Positions 1-5,321 of a stretch of DNA of 5,483 nt are shown in pieces. This DNA comes from Methyloglobulus sp. (GTDB lineage Bacteria > Pseudomonadota > Gammaproteobacteria > Methylococcales > Methylomonadaceae). The translations under genes and the position numbers were made by a program. A model generated the notes under the pieces. The model searched no databases. It was given only the letters and a program-made list of their open reading frames with translations, and had not been told where the DNA came from. Location of the stretch: positions 1 through 5,483 of the forward strand of contig JABFSV010000086.1 in assembly GCA_013140405.1 (NCBI GenBank). Direction: 5' to 3'. Each line of letters starts with the position of its first letter. Within the stretch, counting starts at the first letter, position 1.

Positions 1-1746
1 GCCGCTTGAGCTGCCAGCAAGTTGATCTTTATTGTTTTGATGTAAATATTGGTATCTGATGCCGCCCATAACCTGGATATTGTAAGGCAGCTTGATTTGA
101 TCTTGTACATATAGACCAAATTGATCCGTGTCATTGACGGTGTTCGCTAACGGTTGAAGTGGCTGTGTAAACGGCGTACCTGGATGAACTGGATTAAAAA
201 CATTGATCGTAGAGGTGCCGCCAATAGTCACTTGCTGTTCTTTATCAAGCCGATAATAATCACCGCCGAATAATAAAGTATGTTTCAATCCCAAGGTGTC
301 GAAATGCCCAATCAGGTCAATATTAGTGGCGTAAGTGTCGTTCTGGGTGTCGAAGCTTTGTAACAAGCGGCTTACATCCCCCTCAGCCACATCAAATGGG
401 AAAACTAAATGTGGCTGAATAACATTCTGCTGATTCACGGAAAACTGGTGTTTGATAGTCCAATCATCATTGAATTGGTGCGACCAATTGAAGCCGCCGA
501 AAATGGTTTCTGTTGTGTTGGGCGTGTATTCGCCGTAATTGCGGCTGCGCGGAATATCAAGAGGCTTGCCATTTTGCAGCGGTAAGAAACCCTGATCCTG
601 ACCAGCGTGTTGATGGTTGTACTCCATCTCGAAAGTCGCTTGCGTCCGTGGGCTGATAGCCCACTTAAGCACGGGCGCCAAAAATACATCTTCTTTATCG
701 ATAAAATCACGGAACGAACCGCTGTTTTCATAAGACATATTCATCCGGTACAACAAATCCTTATTTTTGGTGACACGACCAGTGGCATCAATCGTAGTCC
801 GGTAGAGGTCGTAGGAACCGAATTGCTGGCTCAAGGCATAATAAGGTGTTGCCAATGGCTGTTTGGTGATGACATTGACCATGCCGCCCGGATCGACCTG
901 ACCATACAGAATGGCCGCAGGGCCTTTCAAAATCTCTATGTTTTCTACGTTAGCCATCGGTCGGGTGGTGGCTGAATCTCTCAGCCTAAAACCGTTACGG
1001 AAGTAAGTTGTGGAGGCAAAACCGCGCAATAAAATGGATTGATTGCCTTGAGTAAAGTTGGAAGAATCTGTCGTTACGCCACTGACATTCTTCAATGCCT
1101 GATCTAACCGTACCACCTGCTGATCCTTCAACACTTGCTTAGAAATCACCTGCATGTTCAGTGGCGTTTCCATAACTGGGGTATTGGTCTTGGTGCCTGC
1201 GGTGGCGTTGGGTAAAACGTAATCGGTATTGTAAGGATCAGTCTGCCAAGTTGGGTCGTCATACGGGTTGTCGGCATCGGCTTCTACGGTGACTTTGGGT
1301 AAAGTCGCTTCACCACTTTTTCCTGCCGCATCCGACGTTACCTGTACCACGGGCAATACATAATCGGCCTCTTGTCCGGCATTTGTAGTTTGTTGTTCAT
1401 TCCGGTACAACACGACGGTGTTAGCCCCGGTAAAGCGATAGCTTATGCCTGAATTCTTCAGCAAGTGGGTGAGTGCTTTGCCCGTATCATACTCTTGGGT
1501 AACGCCGGGTGAGGCCAGCCCTTTGACCAAAGCCGCATCGTAGACGAATTGAATGCCGGATTGTTCGGCAAAGGCTGTCAATGCGGCGTATAAGGGCTGC
1601 GGGGCAATATTCAGTTTGGCAGTGTTTTGTTGTGCACCAAGGGATAAAGGCGCAATTAGCGTTATTCCGCACACAATCAGGGCAAGTGTTTTTTTAAGGC
1701 CAAAAGAGCCAGGGTCTAATGGGATGGATAAGGGTGTACGGTACAT
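1..1746 (-). CDS. TonB-dependent siderophore receptor with STN signalling domain (3' end outside window)
   Basis: Outer-membrane receptor for TonB/ExbBD-driven uptake of a ferric siderophore, with a signalling role. The reading frame is open for 582 codons from ATG 1746 to the window edge without a stop, so the C-terminal part of the barrel is missing; relatives of this type are about 750-850 residues. AAGGA lies 6 nt before the ATG. Residues 1-38 look like a signal peptide (KK at 18-19, hydrophobic core, cleavage after SLGA). Residues about 44-116 form the STN domain (LNIAPQPLYAALTAFAEQSG), which contacts FecR in FecA/FpvA-type transducers. A TonB box is probably LPKVTVEA (149-156), with a similar LPVVQVTS at 131-138. 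The plug spans about 185-297 and includes the family signature NIEILKGPAAILYGQVDPGG. Barrel strands follow. The plug style suggests the hydroxamate/pyoverdine receptor group, but the substrate cannot be read from sequence. Lying downstream of fecIR with a candidate ECF promoter, it is the likely regulatory target. Confidence 0.95.
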   Translation of the reverse strand, partial: MYRTPLSIPLDPGSFGLKKTLALIVCGITLIAPLSLGAQQNTAKLNIAPQPLYAALTAFAEQSGIQFVYDAALVKGLASPGVTQEYDTGKALTHLLKNSGISYRFTGANTVVLYRNEQQTTNAGQEADYVLPVVQVTSDAAGKSGEATLPKVTVEADADNPYDDPTWQTDPYNTDYVLPNATAGTKTNTPVMETPLNMQVISKQVLKDQQVVRLDQALKNVSGVTTDSSNFTQGNQSILLRGFASTTYFRNGFRLRDSATTRPMANVENIEILKGPAAILYGQVDPGGMVNVITKQPLATPYYALSQQFGSYDLYRTTIDATGRVTKNKDLLYRMNMSYENSGSFRDFIDKEDVFLAPVLKWAISPRTQATFEMEYNHQHAGQDQGFLPLQNGKPLDIPRSRNYGEYTPNTTETIFGGFNWSHQFNDDWTIKHQFSVNQQNVIQPHLVFPFDVAEGDVSRLLQSFDTQNDTYATNIDLIGHFDTLGLKHTLLFGGDYYRLDKEQQVTIGGTSTINVFNPVHPGTPFTQPLQPLANTVNDTDQFGLYVQDQIKLPYNIQVMGGIRYQYLHQNNKDQLAGSSSG

Positions 1747-1752
1747 AGGTTG

Positions 1753-1757
1753 TCCTT
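1753..1757 (-). promoter_or_regulatory. Shine-Dalgarno of the receptor gene
   Basis: The minus strand reads AAGGA here, 6 nt before ATG 1746. It supports that start, which is also the only ATG ahead of the signal-peptide-like segment. Confidence 0.7.
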
Positions 1758-1769
1758 TTATATGGGTGC

Positions 1770-1808
1770 GGCATTACTAAAACGAATGGGGCACACAAAA
1801 ACCGTACT
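1770..1808 (-). promoter_or_regulatory. Candidate FecI-type ECF sigma promoter of the receptor gene
   Basis: On the minus strand this reads AGTACGGTTTT (1808-1798), a 10-nt spacer (1797-1788), then ATTCGTTTTAGTAATGCC (1787-1770). The same two blocks with the same spacing recur at 3751-3713, matching 11/11 and 15/18 while the spacer matches only 1/10. Taking GTACGG as -35 and CGTTTT as -10 gives a 17-nt spacer; a CGT core in the -10 is typical of iron-starvation ECF sigma promoters. Transcription would start near 1773-1770, leaving a leader of roughly 25 nt that contains the Shine-Dalgarno. That geometry supports a promoter, but the sigma assignment is inference. Confidence 0.6.
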
Positions 1809-1911
1809 ATTTGGAGAAAAAAGATTTTAGGGAAATCCTGATTTAGACGCTGTTTGGTTAAAAATTACACTACGGCTTATCAATATATTGGCTTTTGGAA
1901 ACGAAATTACG

Positions 1912-1998
1912 CGTCATGCCGTCAGGGAATGACGGCATCCAATCGGCATGGACGCCTTCCTTGGTTTCTGGATTCCGGCAATCCATGCCGGGATGACG
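1912..1998. repeat. Palindromic intergenic repeat (REP/MITE-like), 87 bp
   Basis: The ends are imperfect inverted repeats: CGTCATGCCG at 1912-1921 and CGGGATGACG at 1989-1998 (9/10 complementary). Inside are two hairpins. The first is a perfect 9-bp stem ATGCCGTCA (1916-1924) / TGACGGCAT (1930-1938) with loop GGGAA. The second is CCGGCA (1975-1980) / TGCCGG (1986-1991) with loop ATCCA. The wording (CGTCATnCC..., TGGATTCCGGCA) resembles dispersed intergenic repeats found in many Proteobacteria. It sits between the small secreted gene's stop and the receptor promoter, where the hairpins could stabilise or end the upstream transcript. No transposase is present. Confidence 0.7.
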
Positions 1999-2038
1999 AT
2001 AATTGTTATTTGTTTGGGATATGTTCCGCTTACCTTGC

Positions 2039-2383
2039 CTAGTTTTTCTCAACTTTGGCCTTGCCTGCTACCGCTTCTTTCTGGATACGGCTCACGTCAT
2101 TGCGGAATTCTTCCTGGGCGGAATTGGCGGATTTTGCGATGGTATCGTTGTCGGTGTTCGCTTCTTTCACTAGGCAGTTGTAGTATTCCTGTGCTTTCGC
2201 TTGCCAGGTGTTGATGTCCTTCACGCTTTGGTTGTAGTCGTCCACGCTTTTTGTGTTGATTGCTGGCGCGGACGGCTTTTGCCCACAGTTGGCAGGTTGC
2301 CATTGACCGTTGCTGAGGTTTCCGGCATAAGCATTGAAAGCCGTGATGCAAAAGCTGAAGGCAATAATTGGTAAGTGTTTCAT
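2039..2383 (-). CDS. Small secreted two-cysteine protein of unknown function
   Basis: A 114-residue protein with a clear signal peptide: MKHLPII start, hydrophobic core to about residue 17, cleavage after NAYA (20). The mature part is about 94 residues, hydrophilic and probably mostly helical. It has two cysteines, Cys33 (in QPANCGQKP) and Cys70 (in EYYNCLVKEA), which could form a disulphide in the periplasm. The pattern C-x3-P-x2-P ... DDYN ... YxNCLxxE recalls small secreted hypothetical proteins of Proteobacteria, but I cannot name a family or function. ATG 2383 is chosen because the signal peptide begins there; an upstream in-frame ATG at 2440 would add 19 non-signal residues and lies inside an inverted repeat. 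The Shine-Dalgarno is weak (GAG in CGAGACCACC). It lies between fecR and the receptor gene on the same strand, with repeats on both sides, so membership of the regulon is uncertain. Confidence 0.8.
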   Translation of the reverse strand: MKHLPIIAFSFCITAFNAYAGNLSNGQWQPANCGQKPSAPAINTKSVDDYNQSVKDINTWQAKAQEYYNCLVKEANTDNDTIAKSANSAQEEFRNDVSRIQKEAVAGKAKVEKN

Positions 2384-2429
2384 GGTGGTCTCGGATAAGA
2401 TTGAAGTTTGTTGGCGAAACTTTGGAAAA

Positions 2430-2527
2430 GTTGATTCCATTCATGGTTCGACGACCAAAGGAAGCGCCTGTGGTGCAAGCTCACCACGAACGGAATCAAC
2501 ACGTTGCCGCTCAGCCTATCGAAGAAC
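2430..2527. repeat. Degenerate palindromic repeat with an 18-bp inverted repeat downstream of fecR
   Basis: GTTGATTCCATTCATGGT (2430-2447) is the inverted complement of ACCACGAACGGAATCAAC (2483-2500) at 16 of 18 positions. In RNA copied from the minus strand, both differences become G-U pairs, so all 18 positions can pair around a 35-nt loop; in plus-strand RNA they would be A/C mismatches. Flanking words such as GCTCAGCCTATCGAAGAAC (2509-2527), CAAGCTCACCACGAACGG and CATGGTTCGAC resemble a dispersed proteobacterial repeat family (TTCGACAGGCTCAG...CGAACGG). The hairpin lies between fecR's stop and the small secreted gene, so it could limit read-through or protect the fecIR mRNA 3' end. It has no following T-run, so it is not a classical intrinsic terminator. 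Confidence 0.6.
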
Positions 2528-2590
2528 TTTATCAGCGTTCCTGTTTATTAAGACGTTTTTGCTTACAAAATCCCTCACGCTGAGTAACAA

Positions 2591-3742
2591 TTATTTCGCC
2601 GTGACTAAAACCAAGGGGCCAACGTGGTGTACACGCAGCGGCAAGGTGCCTTCCAATGTATCCAGCCAAGCATCGATATTGCCAATGTCTATGGCAGCGT
2701 TGATTTCCCGTTGCGCCAGCTTGTTGTCAAGCAATTTGACCGTGCCGCGCCGATAGCGGTTGATTTCAGCCAGCGCTTGCTCCAAGGTGACAAAATTCAT
2801 CAGCAATTGCCCCTTTTTCCAGGCATCTGCGTTAGTGACATCGGGATGGGTTATCGGGCTAATACGGCTATCTTGAAAAGTCACTTGGTCGCCGGGTTTT
2901 AGCAGGGCTTTATTCCTGGTTTGGCGGTCAATTGGTATGCTGGATGTGCGGACTTTGCCATCAAGCAATGTCACCACGCCTTGGTTTGCGTCATAGCGCA
3001 CCAGGAATTTAGTGCCAATCGCCTGGGTGCTGACCTGCCCGGAGGTTACGGCAAAAGGCCGTTGACTGTCGTGTGCGACTTCAAACTCCGCCTCGCCGCG
3101 CAGTAAGGCTACGTGGCGTTCCTGGTCGGTTAGGGTGACGTTGATGGCTGAATCGGTATTAAGGTGGACAATACTGCCATCGGTGAGGTTGATGGTCGTG
3201 TGTTCGCCGATGTGGGTGCGGTAATCCGCCCACGGGTTACGCAGGTAGTCAGGATAGAAACCCAAAACCGTCGTAATCGCAATAGATGCAGCGACTGCCA
3301 AGCCTTTAATCCAATTGGCTGGTTGGAATCCCTTCATCCCAACCTTCTCGGCAACCGTTCCAGACGTTGCCCTACCTCCTGCATCCATGCTGTCGTCCCA
3401 GAGGGAGAAAGCAGTATTTGAAGATTTTGATAATGCATCGGCAATCTCATCCCTTGTTATTTCCCCATACAGTTTTCGATGGGCAAGTAGGGGAATGTCG
3501 AGCTGTCCCCATAGCGTAAGGATTTTTTGGTAAGCCTGCCCGTGCGCGGGGCTGCGGCTGAGCCAGCCCTCAAATTCTGCTTTATCGATGGCCGTCACGT
3601 CGCCTGAAGTCAGGCGGATATGCCAGGAAACGGCTTCCGCTTCCAACCATTCCCGATGTTGGGGCTTAAGTTTGTCCATAGATTGATTGGGGGTGGAGGT
3701 GATTTTATTGATGCCAATACTATAACGAATAACGGGATACAA
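2591..3742 (-). CDS. fecR: FecR-type anti-sigma factor / transmembrane signal transducer
   Basis: Inner-membrane protein that holds and activates the FecI sigma factor and senses the receptor's STN domain in the periplasm; symbol used at family level. It has 383 residues from TTG 3742, or 362 from ATG 3679. Residues about 31-80 are the cytoplasmic anti-sigma domain (DUF4880 type: SWHIRLTSGD, FEGWLSRSPAHGQAYQ, LWGQL). One membrane segment lies at about 144-162 (IKGLAVAASIAITTVLGFY). The FecR domain follows at about 170-265 (NLTDGSIVHLNTDS, LLRGEAEFEVAHD, AIGTKFLVR), then an STN-like C-terminal domain at about 312-380. Gly243-Thr244 in AIGTKF matches the Gly-Thr site where Pseudomonas FecR-like proteins such as FoxR self-cleave. 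TTG has an ideal AAGGAG 7 nt upstream, while ATG 3679 has no visible Shine-Dalgarno, so TTG is preferred. fecI ends 11 nt upstream, indicating co-transcription and probable translational coupling. Confidence 0.93.
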   Translation of the reverse strand: MYPVIRYSIGINKITSTPNQSMDKLKPQHREWLEAEAVSWHIRLTSGDVTAIDKAEFEGWLSRSPAHGQAYQKILTLWGQLDIPLLAHRKLYGEITRDEIADALSKSSNTAFSLWDDSMDAGGRATSGTVAEKVGMKGFQPANWIKGLAVAASIAITTVLGFYPDYLRNPWADYRTHIGEHTTINLTDGSIVHLNTDSAINVTLTDQERHVALLRGEAEFEVAHDSQRPFAVTSGQVSTQAIGTKFLVRYDANQGVVTLLDGKVRTSSIPIDRQTRNKALLKPGDQVTFQDSRISPITHPDVTNADAWKKGQLLMNFVTLEQALAEINRYRRGTVKLLDNKLAQREINAAIDIGNIDAWLDTLEGTLPLRVHHVGPLVLVTAK

Positions 3743-3751
3743 AACCGTACT
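3713..3751 (-). promoter_or_regulatory. Second copy of the candidate ECF promoter, across the fecI/fecR junction
   Basis: The minus strand reads AGTACGGTTTT (3751-3741), a 10-nt spacer (3740-3731), then ATTCGTTATAGTATTGGC (3730-3713), the same two-block layout as the element before the receptor gene. It overlaps the fecR Shine-Dalgarno and TTG start. A transcript from it would begin near 3715, inside the TTG-started reading frame, and could only express FecR from ATG 3679 about 36 nt downstream. It could boost FecR independently of FecI, or it may be a non-functional copy; the sequence alone does not decide. Confidence 0.4.
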
Positions 3752-3755
3752 CCTT
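3750..3755 (-). promoter_or_regulatory. Shine-Dalgarno of fecR, overlapping the fecI stop codon
   Basis: The minus strand reads AAGGAG, sharing its first bases with the fecI stop codon TAA (3756-3754) and lying 7 nt before TTG 3742. It decides the TTG start and suggests that ribosomes finishing fecI re-initiate at fecR. Confidence 0.65.
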
Positions 3756-4248
3756 AATCATCATTCATCGTTTTGCGGCAATGATCCAATGCCCTTACCA
3801 GTTGTTTTTCGACCCAGCTTATGGAAATACCCAAACGGGCGGCTATGGCTTGGTGGGTTAGGCCTTCTATCCGGCTTAAATACAATACCTCGGCGCAGAC
3901 TGGCGGCAGTTCAGCTAACGCACTTTGTAATTGGAATAGTTGATCCAGATGCAAAATGGTTTGCTCTGGCGATGGCGTGATAGCGCTGTCTGCTGCATAT
4001 TCACCCAATAAGTCAGACTGGCGTTTTGCTGTCCTGAAATAATCAATCGCAATATTGCTGGCAACCCGAAACAACCAGGCGCGAATCTTGGATTCAGATA
4101 CTGGAACGGGTTTTAGCTGGGGCAAGCGCAGATAAATTTCCTGCACTAGATCGGCAGCCGTCTCTGGGCAACTGGTTTTCTGTGTAAGGAAACGCTGCAA
4201 GGCAGGTCGGGTGTCCAAAAACACCCGACTTAATTTAATTTCTGACAT
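3754..4248 (-). CDS. fecI: FecI-family ECF RNA polymerase sigma factor
   Basis: Extracytoplasmic-function sigma factor of the iron-signalling (FecI) group, 164 residues, the usual length; symbol used at family level. Region 2 covers about residues 10-75: ADLVQEIYLRL (32-42) is the core-binding helix and RAWLFRVASNIAIDYFR (56-72) the -10 recognition part. Region 4 covers about 104-157: LAELPPVCAEVLYLSRIEGL and THQAIAARLGISISWVEKQL, the helix-turn-helix that reads the -35, ending in the family's ALDHC. It is followed directly by fecR, the standard sigma/anti-sigma pair. ATG 4248 gives the expected N-terminus, but no Shine-Dalgarno is visible upstream (AGCTATTTTAATA), so translation may be weak or the leader unusual. 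Likely targets are the receptor promoter and possibly the element at the fecR start. Confidence 0.95.
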   Translation of the reverse strand: MSEIKLSRVFLDTRPALQRFLTQKTSCPETAADLVQEIYLRLPQLKPVPVSESKIRAWLFRVASNIAIDYFRTAKRQSDLLGEYAADSAITPSPEQTILHLDQLFQLQSALAELPPVCAEVLYLSRIEGLTHQAIAARLGISISWVEKQLVRALDHCRKTMNDD

Positions 4249-4288
4249 TATTAAAATAGCTTGCCATAAGAGAATTATTTTTCAGTAA
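4249..4288 (-). promoter_or_regulatory. fecI upstream region, AT-rich, weak Fur-box-like sequence
   Basis: These 40 bp between the hairpin and ATG 4248 are AT-rich. Fur repression of fecIR is the norm for this type of system. The best Fur-like stretch on the minus strand is GAAAAATAATTCTCTTATG, but it matches only about half of the 19-bp GATAATGATAATCATTATC consensus. I see no convincing -35/-10 pair. The region is reported as the place where iron control should lie, not as an identified operator. Confidence 0.2.
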
Positions 4289-4321
4289 GCAGGGTAGGCG
4301 GCACGAAACCGCCCTCCCTGC
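4289..4321. terminator. GC-rich hairpin between the DJ-1/PfpI gene and fecI
   Basis: GCAGGG (4289-4294) pairs with CCCTGC (4316-4321), and GGCGG (4297-4301) with CCGCC (4309-4313), around a 7-nt loop with a 2x2 internal bulge. It starts 5 nt after the DJ-1/PfpI stop codon in the direction of transcription. The sequence after it on the minus strand is TTACTGAAAAATAATT, a poor U-tract, so termination may be partial. It probably separates the DJ-1/PfpI transcript from fecIR, leaving about 40 bp for a fecI promoter. Confidence 0.55.
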
Positions 4322-4326
4322 AAACA

Positions 4327-5226
4327 TTAATTAAATAAGCAAGCCCCTGGCGTACCGAGGGGGCAATTCACAAAATTAATCAAGAAAAAATCGTACATAT
4401 CTTGCATTAGTTGCGCGATAATCGGAGCTGATTTTTTGGGTGTGCCGCCTTTAACAGGCGGCTGTGGATCGTATTCCATATCGAGCATGACGGCTTGGGT
4501 ATATTCCTTGCCAAACAGGTGATTAACGAGAGCCAAAGACATATCCAAACCCGCAGTGACACCTGCCGATGTCCAATACTTGCCGTCCCGAGTCCAGCGT
4601 TTACCCGTGTAGTCCGCGCCGAATTTGGTGAGCATTTCGTTAGCTCGATACCAGTGTGTCGAAGCATCTTTACCTTCCAACAAACCCGCCGCACCCAGAA
4701 TCCATGCGCCTGTACACACGCTGGTCGTAAAGATACTGGTTTGGTCAATTTGCTTGATCCAAGCCAGTACTTCGGGATCTATAGTCTGCATTGCAGTACC
4801 ACCCGCACCACCCGGAATGAGCAGTACGTCCAGTTTCGACACGTCATCAATTGATTTATCTACGTTGATAGTGATCCCATTGCTCATGGTGACTGGGCCT
4901 TTTTTCTTCGCTATAAAAAAAGCATTGAGCGCAGCGGTCTTAAAAACCTGGTAAGGCCCCAGCGCATCCAGTGAAAACATTCCGTCGTAGACAAAGATGC
5001 CGATCCCATTTACGTTCACATTCGGATTGGGTTGGCGGAACATTAAGTCGTCCATGTTGGTGATGGGTTGGTTATTTACGCTGCCGTTTGCAAAATCATG
5101 TTTCGGCATCGAAAATTTACTGCTTCCTCCCCCATTGAACGCATGTATGTTAAATGCAGTAAGCGAAAAACCAAGTACGATGATTAACCTTAACAAAGTG
5201 TTGTTTATAATTTTTTTGAAGTGCAT
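4327..5226 (-). CDS. Exported DJ-1/PfpI-family protein, isonitrile-hydratase-like
   Basis: A 299-residue protein of the DJ-1/PfpI (class I glutamine amidotransferase-like) superfamily. The DJ-1 core runs from about residue 73 to 255: GIGIFVYDGMFSLDALGPYQVF with conserved Asp87, LLIPGGAGG (135-143), then the nucleophile elbow SVCTGAWILGAAGLLEG with the likely catalytic Cys171, followed by STHW (His191), TSAGVTAGLDMSLALV and EYDPQPP. These motifs match the subgroup containing Pseudomonas isonitrile hydratase and the N-terminal domain of GlxA-type regulators; no AraC DNA-binding domain follows. Unlike the cytosolic hydratase, it has a signal peptide (KK at 4-5, hydrophobic 11-24, cleavage near HA29) and about 40 extra residues before the core, so it is probably periplasmic. 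Cys288 and Cys296 near the C-terminus could form a disulphide. AGGA lies 8 nt before ATG 5226. The substrate is unknown, and the link to the siderophore system rests only on position. Confidence 0.88.
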   Translation of the reverse strand: MHFKKIINNTLLRLIIVLGFSLTAFNIHAFNGGGSSKFSMPKHDFANGSVNNQPITNMDDLMFRQPNPNVNVNGIGIFVYDGMFSLDALGPYQVFKTAALNAFFIAKKKGPVTMSNGITINVDKSIDDVSKLDVLLIPGGAGGTAMQTIDPEVLAWIKQIDQTSIFTTSVCTGAWILGAAGLLEGKDASTHWYRANEMLTKFGADYTGKRWTRDGKYWTSAGVTAGLDMSLALVNHLFGKEYTQAVMLDMEYDPQPPVKGGTPKKSAPIIAQLMQDMYDFFLINFVNCPLGTPGACLFN

Positions 5227-5293
5227 CGTTTAATTCCTGAGTAGTTAGATGATTGCCAAATAATTGTTAAGTACGGCGTAAATTAAGGAGTAC

Positions 5294-5321
5294 ATAACGA
5301 ACTATTTCACACAATAACAAG
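5294..5321 (-). promoter_or_regulatory. Weak ECF-promoter-like sequence upstream of the DJ-1/PfpI gene
   Basis: The minus strand contains TTGTGTG (5314-5308), six bases, then TTCGTTAT (5301-5294). The receptor promoter has TTGTGTG, five bases, then TTCGTTTT. The GTACGG block is absent here and the spacing differs by one, so the resemblance could be chance. The rest of 5227-5483 holds no convincing gene. It contains a short palindrome TATCATTGATA (5345-5355), a 6-bp inverted repeat ACCAAT/ATTGGT (5405-5410, 5425-5430), and a GGTGG/CCACC pair (5448-5452, 5468-5472) followed by a short T-run, possibly the end of a neighbouring transcript. Confidence 0.2.

Noticed and set aside
607..975. 122-residue plus-strand open frame
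   Set aside because: It lies antisense inside the receptor gene, has no family-like motifs, and the minus-strand frame gives an unbroken, recognisable TonB-dependent receptor.
1870..2214. Open frames of 60-88 residues on both strands around the palindromic repeat
   Set aside because: Their sequence is largely translated repeat; the portion past 2038 is antisense to the small secreted gene. Neither has a start signal or domain support.
2384..2440. Upstream ATG at 2440 extending the small secreted protein to 133 residues
   Set aside because: The added 19 residues precede a complete signal peptide, and the ATG falls inside the 18-bp inverted repeat.
2097..2756. Overlapping frames of 71-140 residues on both strands at the fecR 3' end and the small secreted gene
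   Set aside because: They are out of frame or antisense to better supported genes, with arginine/serine-rich composition typical of shadow frames.
4407..5233. Open frames overlapping the DJ-1/PfpI gene (78-119 residues)
   Set aside because: They are shadows of the DJ-1/PfpI coding sequence; none has a recognisable motif.
5282..5293. 12-base word ATTAAGGAGTAC shared with the minus strand at 3758-3747
   Set aside because: A few 12-base matches are expected by chance in a window this size on both strands, and the flanks do not extend the match.
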